The translations under genes and the position numbers were made by a program. This document shows, in pieces, positions 52,479 to 63,334 of a DNA stretch of 64,000 bases. The stretch is from contig JAMWBK010000001.1 of the NCBI GenBank assembly GCA_029953675.1, forward strand, positions 347,001 through 411,000. Reading direction: 5' to 3'. This DNA comes from Rhodosorus marinus. Its lineage: Eukaryota; Rhodophyta; Stylonematophyceae; Stylonematales; Stylonemataceae. The number at the start of each line of letters is the position of its first letter. Positions within the stretch are counted from its first letter, which is position 1. The notes below the pieces were generated by a model. It saw nothing but the letters and a program-made list of their open reading frames with translations, searched no databases and had not been told where the DNA came from.

Positions 52479-54362
52479 ATGGAGTCCGAATTCGAGACGC
52501 TTTATGAGACCTTTTCTACTCAGGTTCGCGTTCTACAACAGATTCGAGCGGAGTGCCTGAATAGCATGGCCAATCTTCAGCGTGCATATCAGAGTTTTGC
52601 ATCATTCGCTGGAAGCATGCAGAAGGGTATTGCTGCGGTCTCAACGGACAGTATCGAGACTGCGCTTCAAGCCTCCTCAGTGGTTTTCAGAGAGCAGGTG
52701 AGCGTCTTATCTCTTGCCACCATGGTCAAGCAGATTTCGGAAGATGGAGAACTATGACCGCTCATTCAAGAATGTCCTATGTTCCGCTCTTCAGGAGGCA
52801 ATGATCAGTGACACTTATGCTTCAGCTGAGGGGTTAGCAAGGACAAGCATTCTGAGCCCGATCGAGGAGGAATTATTGCGGGCACGAGACGCAATCTTTC
52901 GAATGGACACACGAAGACGAATGGTGCAAGAAATTGAAACTTTGCGGCCGCAAGCACAGGCTTTACCTCAAGTACAGCAGTATCTCCAAGACAAACGCAC
53001 TGAGTACGATGCTACGACGAAAGGACTCATCGATACATTGAGTTCATCCATCCCAAGACAAAGAAACCTCCTTCCCGGCCTTGTTGCAGCGCTGGTTGAA
53101 TTGCAAGCTGGTGTTTTCAACAGCTCGCTGTCTCATATTCAGAATGTAAGCCAATTGTTTCCAGATGAAGAACAAACGAAGCTTGCCCCTAAGAAGTACC
53201 TGTTTTATGTTCCAGGCCAAGGACGCTATTGGTCCCAATACCTTTGATGAACTGAAAAGTCAGCCGGTATCTCCGAGTGATGCTGACCACGAGAACCACA
53301 CGACAGAGGCGGGGATAGTTGCTCCAGATGCTACAGAGCTGAACTCTCTTGGAGACGATTTCGATCTTGGAGGGTTGCAAGGTGCTCTACCTGAAGGTAT
53401 GAGAGGGAAAATTAATTTCAAGCTGCATCTTATATCGCAGGGGATTTGCTGACATTTGAGTGGATACACAGACCCCCCGGAGCTTAATGAAGAACTAAGA
53501 CGACGAGAGGAGCTCAGAAGGGAAAGCGAGAGAGAGCTGAAAGTTCGGGCCGATAGCAAATTAGCTGAGGTCAAGGAGCGACAAGATGCAGAGAGCAGAG
53601 AGCAGGAAGAGGTTAGCGAAGCGAAGAAGCTACTGGAGCAGAAGATTTTAACATGGACCCAGAACGACCAGTTCAGAGGAAGCATGATCCCTCTGCTCAC
53701 CGGGCTCGAGAAGATCATTCCAGAGGATTGGAACTGGAAAGGAGTCTCAAAGGAGACCCTCCAGAATCCGAACAAAGTTAAACTTCACTACAACAAGGCT
53801 GTAAGTGATTTGCGGTTCCAAGACCCCTCTTTCGTTGCCGCCCACAACTGCAATTAGTTTACTAATCTGGTTTCTCCGTGCTCCGTAGATACTTGTCGTC
53901 CACCCAGACAAATTGCTTGGGCGTGACCCAGAGAGCAAGGCGCTTGGAGAGCTTATTTTCGATGAGCTTCAGAATGCTTGGAAGGTTTTCACAGCCCTAC
54001 AGGAGGGTCAGCAACCTCCTCCAGGATCCGTTGGGCCAAAGCAACCCAACTTTGGAGAACATGCTCAATCCTCGAGTATGGGAATGAGCGCACAGGGGAT
54101 GAACTATAATAATGCGGGCTACATGGGGAGCATGGGCCAAATGAATTCGATGGGCTACAACATGGGTTTTGGCAACATGGGGTACGGTGTGGCGACGGGC
54201 GGAATGAACGCAATGAATGTGCCGCAGTACAACAATATGGGCTATGGGATGGGAATGGGAGGTTACCAGCAAGTGAACAATCAGATGAACCGTGGTTCAA
54301 TGAACAACATGGGTCAGCCTCAATCGGGAAACCAAGGTGGGAACTGGGGCAACAGACAGTAG
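52479..54362 (+). CDS. BAR-domain protein with C-terminal auxilin-type J domain
   Basis: Exons are 52479-52697, 52744-53145, 53216-53396, 53472-53800 and 53889-54362, giving 534 residues. The N-terminal about 210 residues are helical and resemble a BAR domain. They start MESEFETLYETFSTQVRVL and end in a long helix (SIPRQRNLLPGLVAALVELQ, then SSLSHIQN) like the amphiphysin/BIN type. An acidic linker (DDFDLGGL) and a charged coiled coil (LNEELRRREELRRESEREL) follow. Next comes a J domain of auxilin/GAK type: DWNWKGVSKETL, VKLHYNKA, LVVHPDKL and IFDELQNAWKVF, with the HPD motif intact. The last about 100 residues are Met/Gly/Asn-rich. Auxilin J domains recruit Hsc70 to uncoat clathrin vesicles, and BAR domains sense membrane curvature. 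Exon 2 is placed at ATGGAG because the nearer acceptor would create a stop. Confidence 0.85.
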
Positions 54363-54492
54363 CAATGGATAATCTCTTGCTGTCCATGTTTAATTTGATT
54401 AACTTGCAAACGAGCTGTATTTTTTGGTAGTGAATTATAAACCTTGTCGTACAAACTTCTCGGTTAGTTGTGCAGAGTTCCTATGGTCTGGC

Positions 54493-56127
54493 TCAAGCGC
54501 AGCGGCGCGTAGAGTGACGTTGGTGGATAGGGTCCTTGACCTTGCTTGCCTTGCGCTTTCGGGTAGACTCAACTTCCTGAACGTGAGGACGTATTAGATT
54601 AGTGCGGGCTTGGACCGGGGTAGCTCTGCAGTCTAAGAGTATCAAACCTGACTGCACAGGACGTTTTCCAGGAACTTTTGCTCTTTGTCATCGGGGTTGG
54701 GGACTTTCTTGTCTGTGGTTGTTTCCTCGGTGGTTGTCTTTGGCCGTGCTTTGCGACGAAGCCTCAGTGTACTCTCGCGTCCAATCGTAAGGTTCGAGAG
54801 GTGGGACTGTACATCCCCTGGTGGGTTTTTTGCAATCGCTGTGTGGGGAGATGCACCTAGGTCGGGATGGATCATCGTGAGCTGGTGGAAGAATGTGTTG
54901 GTCTTATTTCTCCCGTACCTGCAGAAGCTTGCGGGTTTGGGGTAATGTTCTTGAAAACATCTTTGTTCTTGACGTGAATCTTAATTGCGTGGTAGGGAGA
55001 AGCAATATCGCCAATCTCTTTCCCAAGCTCGAGCTCAGAGAACCAAGACGGGCTGCTGTCGAGATCGTCACTCTGAGTACCCTTCCTGGTTAGCACTTTG
55101 AACGTGGATTTGTAAAAGCGTAAGTGGGCGTTCGATTCCTCACTTGGAAGAACTTAGGCTCGTAGTCCTCTGGAGTAACCTCGTCCCTATATAGCAACTG
55201 AGGATAGGTTGCCAAACTTGCTTGTTACCGGGATGCGACCACAGAAAATTATGGTTTTGCGATGATACCTTGATTGAGACCATTCGATCGTCAGGTAGTG
55301 CTTGCAGATCATTGGCGTAGTTGATCAGGTTTTGAAGTATTTGGGTTCTAGCACGGGCGGAAACAATTGCGGGATGAGCCAATATGCACTGGTAACCACG
55401 AGAGTTCGCAGATACGCTGTACGTTGATTCTTTCAGCTGCTGTCTGCTTGATGTTGGTGCAGATCCTGTAGACCCGAGCCGCGGTTGTCCCCCAGCAACG
55501 TTCTTGTTTTGCGACATCGCCAGTTCCGGCATGTCATTGGGGTAAGAGACAGAGAAAATGTACTGCTCAAGAAGTTGGGAAGGGTCGCTGATCAAAGACC
55601 CGCTGACGCTTTTTGGGGCCCCGTCAAAGATCTCAAGCAGTATGCTCTCGAGATACTTCTTTTCCAGCGCATCAAAGACCTGTACAAAACGAATGTAAGA
55701 TATGCTGATGCAAAATGAACCAACCGCTTGAGGTACATTACTCCCTGCTCTAGCCATTTGATGAGGAGCTTTGCCTCCCCGTTGTCGGATCCAGTCAGCT
55801 TTTGGAGCTTCATACCCCCGACTAAGACGAAACGTGTTAGTCTGAGCAAAGGATGAACTGGGCTCAAGAAATTCTCCCGACTTACTGTGCTGTTCCGTGA
55901 AGCAATCATCAGGAAAGAGATTTCGAATATACGCAATGGAGGATATAGACGTCCGGACAAGATTCTTTGTCAGTGTCAAGCTCTGTTCTATATTAACTGT
56001 CTCAGACGCCTGCTTCTGCTGATTCCTGGTCTGCGAAGCCCTATGAACTTGTATTTGAACCTTTCGAACGGGAAAAGCTCAGATCGAAACCTTTTCTGTC
56101 GCACCAGGAACAGAAAACGTTTACCAT
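54493..56127 (-). CDS. HORMA-domain meiotic axis protein (HOP1/ASY1 family)
   Basis: HOP1/ASY1 proteins assemble on meiotic chromosome axes and promote inter-homologue recombination. Exons are 56127-56125, 56030-55886, 55821-55742, 55679-55269, 55197-55144, 55081-54919, 54856-54648 and 54576-54493. All phases close and give 382 residues. The first exon is only the ATG codon. The HORMA domain covers most of the N-terminal half: SLTLTKNLVRTSISSIAYIR and NLFPDDCF, KLLIKWLEQG, VFDALEKKYLESILLEIFDG, QYIFSVSYPND, then LPDDRMVSIK and LLYRDEVTPEDYEPKFFQ. These match the HOP1 order and not MAD2. The C-terminus is basic (RLRRKARPK, then ESTRKRKASKVK). It converges with the BAR-J gene, about 130 bp apart. 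The PHD finger found in some HOP1 proteins is absent. Confidence 0.88.
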
Positions 56128-57098
56128 GGTCTCCTTATTTTCACTTGAGTTGTTTTCTTTAAAAACAAGTATGTAGTTGCAGGTCCTTAAAAAAGCGATA
56201 GGCGACTACACGCTAGGAAAGCTCCACCTCAAGTCTCTCGGCGGCTAAGAACCTTGTCGACTTGATACGGCGAGACTCAATTCCACTAAACAAAGGGATC
56301 CTAACACTGTCTACACGCAGAAGGTCCCCTTCTACTTAGTCCTCCCCCTTCCCCACCCTCCCGAATTCCCGCGCCATTTTCAACTCCAATTAACATCTCA
56401 TTTTCCAACCTTCAAGAAGCCAATTAATTGTCCATCACAATAACATCAGCTAGTAACATTTGCACAAAAACTTGGCCCTCGTTTTTTTCCCCAATTTTCA
56501 TACTTACGAGATCTCCCGGAACATTCATAATTTCAATAATTTTCAAACAATCTACTTTTACGAAAAACAATTGGATGGCGTTGTGATTTTATTGCTTTTT
56601 TTAAGCGTATACGTTAAGTTTTAGCACTATTCGATTTTAGAACGGAAAATTTTGTGGCCAACTAAAATCTTGATCTTTTTGAGAATGCCTTGTAGCATTG
56701 GGCAATGAATTTTTTTTCGGGGTTTCACGTCCTGATTGGGGACTCCCTGGATAGTTTTTGTGTTGTGGGCGGAAGGACTTTAGTGCTGCAAATGCGACGA
56801 GCCCATTTGACGCGGACAAACAGTTTGAGTGCTCACGGGGATAGGATAGCCGTTAGGACTCATGGTTGAGTTAGATGCTTGCTGGTCGCAGGGTGATATT
56901 TTCGATGATCCCATAATTAGATATGGGGCTCTGAGACATTTGCTGGGGAAAGAGGCGCATGATAATTACAACTTTTTATTATACAGTATTACACTAGTTC
57001 GGAAAAGCATTTCATTGTTGATCGCGAACTCAGAACAAACTTAGATAGTGCAGCTCGTTTGGCGTCATGAAGTCAGTTAGCATGTTTGAACGTCATTC
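56128..57098. promoter_or_regulatory. Upstream region of the HORMA gene
   Basis: A C/A-rich arm (56240-56400), an AT-rich core (56400-56640) and a G/T-rich right arm (56650-56860) are present. The right arm leads to a 60-codon + frame at 56862 (MVELDACWSQGDIFDDPI) that I do not recognise. Because the next gene runs leftward, any rightward gene here must be short. Confidence 0.4.
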
Positions 57099-57845
57099 TC
57101 AAGATTCCATTGGCCTCGAGCTTCTCTGTTCATAATTCTTCGCCAGCAACGCAACGTTCAGAATCAAGGCAGCGCATGCGGAAACAGTGTACGGTATGAA
57201 GAATTTGGCTATTGATGGCACCTCGAACAAGCAATATACTACAATCGAGATCATACAGAAGATCTGCATTCCAAGAACCGTGATACCACCTAGCAGATCG
57301 TGTTGCACAAACACAACTTGATTCCACATGTTCCCAAAGACGTACGTCATCACCCCAAGCATTACTGGCATGCTCATCGAGTTGTGCTCCAAGCTTTCCC
57401 ACAGAAGGCTGTGACCAATGGCACGAACGAACTTTACTGGAATCCATACCAACGGGAAGAAATATCCCTTTGGAAACCAAGCAGGGCGCTTCAGCTGTGA
57501 GTACCAATCCTCACCAAGCGGCCTAAAAGCTTTCGTTAGCTGTATTCTTTTCTTCCAAAGACTCGGCAGATGAAGCAAAAACTGAGCTCCATACCCGAAC
57601 AGTACCCATAGGACAAATGATGTGTTGCTCCAATATTTCTCGGACTGCTTGTCAAGGAAAAGCGACGGTCTGAAATCCACCACCGGTTGCAACAACGCAC
57701 TACTACCAAAGGACTCCTCCACTACCAAGGACAGAGGAGTTAGCGCAAATCTCTGAACCAACTGCAGGCCCAATGTAGTCAGCATCAACAGCGATACCTC
57801 AGCCAGAGTGTGCGGTAAAACATGTCTCAAGTAGTCAACCTGCAT
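57099..57845 (-). CDS. TspO/MBR-like multi-span membrane protein
   Basis: TspO (translocator/peripheral benzodiazepine receptor family) binds porphyrins and sterols in mitochondrial or other membranes. This single-exon frame gives 248 residues from the ATG at 57845. The TspO signature is clear in the middle: DWYSQLKRPAWFPKGYFFPL followed by VWIPVKF, matching the family's W-x-x-L-K-R-P-W-P and VW-x-x-Y region. At least five hydrophobic segments are visible, including a segment with MWNQVVFV that fits the conserved helix-4 region. The protein is about 70 residues longer than bacterial TspO because of an extra N-terminal hydrophobic region (LAEVSLLMLTTLGLQLV). The frame upstream opens only with GTG, and an upstream exon is possible. 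The family call is moderate to good, the ligand unknown. Confidence 0.75.
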   Translation of the reverse strand: MQVDYLRHVLPHTLAEVSLLMLTTLGLQLVQRFALTPLSLVVEESFGSSALLQPVVDFRPSLFLDKQSEKYWSNTSFVLWVLFGYGAQFLLHLPSLWKKRIQLTKAFRPLGEDWYSQLKRPAWFPKGYFFPLVWIPVKFVRAIGHSLLWESLEHNSMSMPVMLGVMTYVFGNMWNQVVFVQHDLLGGITVLGMQIFCMISIVVYCLFEVPSIAKFFIPYTVSACAALILNVALLAKNYEQRSSRPMES

Positions 57846-59708
57846 GTCTAGTCTGTAGGGAACTCCGCCTCCCGTTTCAGACAGACTTCCCTCCCGAGCG
57901 ACCTTAACCCCCGCCCGCGTACTCACCCTCAGCACACCTATCTAAAATGTCGCGGATCTAAAAACTGTTTCATCGAGCAACACCACATCACGGCTCACGA
58001 TCACCCCGACTATCGCAACCCATAAACATCCGCTTTGATCAAAACATTCACAAACTTGCAAATCTACTCCTACAGCCCAGCTTGTCGGAAAAAAAACTTA
58101 CCAAACTCTCGAAGACCACCACCAAACGCTTCCCCCCCCCCTCTCTCAGATTTACCCGCAGTCTCCGACTTCCTCGGAACAATAGTTTTCCCACTCCAAA
58201 CCCCAGTCAGTTGTCACCCGCAGCACGTCTCTGTCTTCATATACGCCGCCAGCCTCGTCTCCCAATCTGTGCATTATTTCTATCTGTCACCGCGACCTAA
58301 ATTGTCTCCCCCACCCCACCCCCCCAAAAAAAAAATCCGACATGCCCTACTCACCATCCAGATAAGAAACAATGCCTCATTTCTCATGTTGAAAAATTTT
58401 TCGCCGATTCTCCTTTTTTCCTATATAATAAGTTTCCCTTTTTTTAAAACATTCATTACGCCTTCAAATAGGGACAAGTGTCCTTTCCAAGTAAGGAAAC
58501 AATTGAATTTTCTAACCTTTTACCAATGGAACACCACGAAACCGAGGACCAAATTTCCAATCTTCGGGATACTCGTACATCGACTTGTATTGAATATTGA
58601 AAATAATTGCTCACCATTCTATTCTCATTTCGAGGCGAGGAATGAATCCTGATTCAACCAAAATAGTACGTATTGACTGAATAACGAATAAATGTATGAA
58701 AATATTGATGATTGGAGACCGACTCCCGTGGCGTGGCGGGGACCGGTGGAGCATTGTTTTTTGGAAGAACGGTTGAAATGCTTCGTTTCCGTTGTTTTTT
58801 ATTGGTGAAGAGACGAAGAGAATTGAATGTGGAGGTCAATCAACGGAGGATATTTCTCTAAAATATCCAATGAATATCTGTTTTTCAATGATACTTTTTG
58901 ATAATATCCAATTATCTGTGAGATATTTTAATGAGCTGGATTTTTCCACCCTGAAATTATTTTTTGTGGATGGCGGTCCCCCGTCACCACGTCCAGCTCC
59001 CCTTGGTATCGGATCCGCCTTCTAGCGAGCGTCGGATGTTTTTTCGCCCTGAGAAGTTCTACATTGCCCGTAAGTCATCCGATATAGTCCTGGAGTTGGT
59101 CATGCGTCTCCCAATCGATACCAGTGGCACCAGCTTCCAGATGGCTTGTCTAGAACAACTGAACAATTGTATTCTGGACTAAACTGGTAATCGTTGTTGG
59201 CTCGCGGTGTTATGCATTTTGGTGTAGCCGACGAAGACCTGAAGATTACCAGTGGACAACCTATAGTGCGCGATGATCTTGGCAGTGATCGTCATTGTCG
59301 AATCCAGGCTTCATAAAACAACCTTCAGCAGTGGCTAGCTTTGCAGAGAGAATGTTTTCTAAGCTGACCCATCTGCAACATCCGCCCTATTTCCGCAAGT
59401 TTCGTTTTAGTCCAACTTCCATATATAATCATACATTTAAAAAACAGGTCAAGCGAGCAGGACAGCCAATGGGTAAAAAAACATTCCGACCGTGGATGCG
59501 AAGAAATAAAGGGTCAAGGGGCAACCGGGCTGGACCAGTGGAGAATTGTCGACAGCAACCAAATTACCCGTAAATGCGATTGGTTCACCAAACATTTTGC
59601 GGAGAGCTCGGGAACCTGATCTATTGGCTTCGACATTGACAGACGCCGGAGCAAGATCCCACCACTCTCCTGATATTATATTCATGAGCCTGCGCCCGTC
59701 TGAAGCAT
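57846..59708. other. Intergenic region, leader of the TspO-like gene
   Basis: The + strand is C/A-rich at 57950-58340 with a 9-C run near 58131 (leader of the TspO-like gene) and AT-rich at 58380-58960. From 58960 to 59700 I see only short frames. An 87-codon minus-strand frame starting just after the PurF stop looks protein-like but is unassigned. Confidence 0.35.
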
Positions 59709-61886
59709 TCAAGTCTTCTGCGCCTCCAAGGCATGAAGCTCTTCCAAGGTTGCCGTAGTATGCTTTTCGTCCAGTGGAGCTATTTCCATTTCCACGCCAT
59801 CCGCATCAAGCGGCAATACTGGGTAGTTGGCTGAGAAACATCCGAAACAGTATGTCGCGGCTTCTGCACCCAAAAAGTCCTGTCCGGCAAGCCCACGTGC
59901 CAATTTGCTCAGAAACCCGGTAAGGAAACGCGCTCCCGTTGCATCGAGGGGATAGAGTCGGGCATGTATTTGAGCTTCTGATGACTAACCTGCAAACGGT
60001 TAAGTGGCAAATAGGCCAAGCTGTCCGCTCCGATGTAGTCGCGTGTCTCTTCAACAGTCTGTTTAAAGGATATTAGTTCACCCCTGTCGGGTGTATCGAC
60101 TCCGTAGTAGCAGGAACCAATAATAGGTGGACAGGCAATCCGCACGTGGATCTGTGACAAGTAGAAATTTCAGACGAGCCCTGCGCGTGAGGCAAACACC
60201 CGATTGACAAGCTAAAGCTGCCTTCCAGACTCTGTAGGAATATCTCTTACCTCTCGTGCACCACATTCACGAAGCATCCTCACGATTTTCCGACTTGTTG
60301 TTCCTCGCACGATGGAGTCATCCACGACTACTAAACTCTTCCCTTCTATTAGCTCTCGGACTGGTGACAGCTTCAACTTGACACCAATGTCGCGGATCGA
60401 TTGGGTGGGCTGTATAAACGTACGCCCTGGAAAAGAGCACACGGGAGTTGGGGTTTATGCCACGCCTGAAATTCTTTTCAGGAGATACATAGAAGAGGAT
60501 CACCCAAACCTACCAACATAACTGCTCCTCATAATCGCCATCTGGAATGGTATCCCAGAAGCCTGCGCATAACCTAGAGCTGAGGGTATTCCCGATTCTG
60601 GAACTGGAACAACAATGTCAGCGTCAACCTGTCATAATCCCAGGAATGGTTAGTACGCTCACAAGCACTTCCAAACGCGTTCCATTTTTGATCGCTTACC
60701 TGGCTAACACCTGCCAAGATTTCACCAAAGCGATAGCGGCTCATATACACACTCCTGCCGAAAACAGCGGAGGAGGGTCTGGAAAAATAAATGTGTTCAA
60801 AAACACACGCTCGACGTCGCTGGCGCGGAAAGGGACTGCTGCTCTGTGTTCCGTCGGAATTAACTACGACCATTTCACCCGGCTCTACCTCACGCACATA
60901 CTCAGCGCCGATAATATCGAAAGCGCTGGTCTCGGAAGCAAAAACTACGCCGGTGCCCAGGCGGCCCATTACGAGGGGTCGGAAGCCGAATGGATCTCGA
61001 ACCGCAACGAGCCGATCTTTCACGAGCACAAGAATAGAAAAGGCCCCCTCCACTCGGTTCAATGCATCCGCGACTCGCCTTTGGAGTCCGAACGCCTGTG
61101 ATGACCGACTAGCATGCACAGATCCTGCCATGAGGTGCAGCACGACTTCTGTATCCGAAGACGTTGTGAAGATCGATCCTCGAAGCTCTAACTCGCTTCG
61201 TAGGACCGCTGCGTTGGTTAGGTTGCCGTTGTGTGCAATCGACACCTATTGCAACGAAAGTAGCCTCAGCACACTTCTCTTCATTAAGGAAACCGCGACC
61301 AAGCTTAGGAATGCATATCTGTTTTTGGATGCGCACCTGTCCCTCTCTGAAGTCCACAGTGAACGGCTGAACGTTCTTGACATTTTTTCCACCGGCAGTC
61401 GAGTACCTACTCATACACATTTGTTTAAAGGATTACGAAGAGTGGCAAATCGCGTCAGGACGGCGGCCCAAGTTGCTTTCGGCCTCCCGTCACGAAGGAA
61501 GACGAGTACCTATTATGTGCAATAGCGCTTGAGCCAGGCAAAGACTGCAGGAGATTCTCATTGAACACCTCTGACACCAGTCCAAGCCCCTTTTCTTCCT
61601 TTAAATACTCCCCATCCGAAGCCACGATACCCGCTCCTTCTTGTCCTCGATGCTGAAGAGCATGAATCCCATAGTAACAAGCTCGCGCGGCGTCTGGCAC
61701 TCCCCATGCACCGAAGACTCCGCACTCTTCCTTCAATTTATCATCATCTGGGTTCACAACCTCCGTTTCCAGCCTCGTTGGTCCGTTGTCGTCTCCAGCT
61801 GAACAAGACACGCGGGCTCTACCGCAGGTCGACGTCCTAATCCTAGACCCGTTGGGACCTAGAACGACTAAAAATCCTAATGTCAT
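59709..61886 (-). CDS. purF: Amidophosphoribosyltransferase, plastid precursor
   Basis: PurF makes phosphoribosylamine from PRPP and glutamine, the first committed step of purine synthesis, plastidial in plants. Predicted exons are 61886-61510, 61406-61337, 61245-60700, 60628-60514, 60426-60251, 60151-about 59990, and a last exon ending at 59709. Key features: nucleophile Cys55 in EECGVFG after a propeptide, [16 protein letters not shown] rebuilt across a junction, [33 protein letters not shown], the PRPP loop [13 protein letters not shown] and the iron-sulphur type C-x2-C in [12 protein letters not shown]. The N-terminus [18 protein letters not shown] fits a red algal transit peptide. The last junction is unresolved. 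The strong donor (CAG|GTTAGT) is in phase 0, but no acceptor in that phase continues the final frame. Confidence 0.92.
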
Positions 61887-63109
61887 CGTGCTCGTACAAC
61901 CAAGTAAACTATCCCAAACTTGGCTTCAAACACCCCACAGCCCTTTGCCACACATAGAGACCATTCCTTCAATAACCGTTTCCCCTATAGCCAAATTAAC
62001 ATTCGTTCACCGTCAGCTTGGCCCCAGAAAAATGGCTGCATGAAGTAACATTCGCCAACAACAACCATGTCAATTGGCCGGGAAAGCGGGGCCATGCATG
62101 GGTAACAGTCGTCACCGCCGGGAATTTTGCAAAAAAGGGTTATTTTCTCTGGCAATGGGTTCATCAGGGTTTTATTTTGGGGGTGACGCTAACCTTGAGG
62201 GTTTGGGGTTGCTGTTGAAAGGTGACGGTCCAACACTACCGGACCTGTTCATGACGTAGCTGGGTTGTGCATCACGATTTCGCAGTAAAACTAAATACCT
62301 CATCATCTCCTTGGAGTGGTCAAGGGTTGAATGAATCAGAATGAAAACGCTCGCTGCTCCACTAGAAGGCTTCCCGAGGATATTCCTTTCCATCGTCAAG
62401 GTGGTTTGAAGCCAACCGGTCAGAAAGACGTGTACAGCTCGTCCTTCCAGGAAACGTTGCTGCGTTGCTGGACTAGAGGACGCAAGGCGAGGTTGCGTGA
62501 ATCCTGCAAAACCCCACTCCTGAGTTCAGACCTTAAAAGCGCGACCGCTGGCCTCATACCAGCTTAACTAGCCCTTTAGATCGCGAATGTACCATGCTAT
62601 TTCCTTGATAAGACAGGAGAATTTCAGTACATCGACTTCAACAAGTCCTGCCAAAACCCGCTCCGCGTTCGAGAAGTCTCGAGGCCTCCGGAGACAATAT
62701 CTTCAGATATTATAAGATAAACCGTTTCGGAACAATATATCTTGGAAAGGCAAAATATCTTGAGAAATTATATCTTATCGGTCTGGCATGAGTCGATGAG
62801 GACTTCTTGGTCGATGCTAACCGCTGCGGGTAATGAGAAGCTCTAGAATCGGCGATAGAAGGAGAACCGATCGTAATGTCAGTCCTTAACTTGTCTAACG
62901 ACGTTGACTCTTGAGCTTTAAGAGATCTGTTGAGCTTTTCTTGCTTCTTTTCTTGATTTTGGGTTGGCGAGGTTCCGGGAGTTTTCTGAGCAATAACGTG
63001 TTCTTCTCGAGGTGGTTGAAGTGAGCTGTGGTAGATTGAAGGTGGAAGACAACCAGCTGAGCGTAATTTTTTTGCCCCTCTTACGTTTTGTCTCGAGGAG
63101 TGGGAGTTG
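61887..63109. promoter_or_regulatory. Upstream region of purF and of a small rightward gene
   Basis: The + strand is C/A-rich at 61887-62040 (purF leader). At 62690-62790 there is a cluster of AGATAT/ATATCT motifs, including the short inverted repeat AATATCT-TC-AGATATT (62696-62711) and AAAATATCT (62752-62760). From about 62930 the + strand becomes G/T-rich up to the ATG at 63110. Confidence 0.45.
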
Positions 63110-63334
63110 ATGGCACCGCTATCGGTGCTGTCATTCTGCTTGGGTGGTGTTGTGATGCTTGCGGGGATTGTTCTACCTATAGTATGGATGGTGAGTACGG
63201 AAGAATTAAATCTGTCGTGGATCCCTTCACCTCTGTAGCATATGTGTGAATCACTCTAACGGTTCCGTGGCTTGCCTTGACTCGCTCTACCGTAGATCGT
63301 GAAAAGTAAGAAAAGTTTTGTGCGCCAGGAGTAA
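63110..63334 (+). CDS. Possible spliced microprotein with one membrane helix
   Basis: The exon 63110-63190 starts after a G/T-rich leader and encodes a strongly hydrophobic segment (MAPLSVLSFCLGG, then VVMLAGIVLPIVWM). It ends at a good donor, GTGAGT. Joining it to 63296-63334 (acceptor CGTAG, preceded by a CTTGAC branch-like site) adds IVKSKKSFVRQE and a stop, giving 39 residues. The layout of helix plus basic tail is that of tiny subunits of membrane complexes, in size similar to OST4, but I see no clear match. It is supported by leader position and splice signals only. Confidence 0.4.

Noticed and set aside
52278-52757. A start for the BAR-J gene 200 bp upstream of 52479
   Set aside because: That frame begins in the G/T-rich leader with a non-helical, Cys/Trp-rich sequence and reads into an intron.
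59449-59712. Minus-strand 87-codon frame directly after the PurF stop
   Set aside because: It looks coding (EWWDLAPASVNVEANRSG) but has no recognised family, no splice context and lies in the expected 3' untranslated region.
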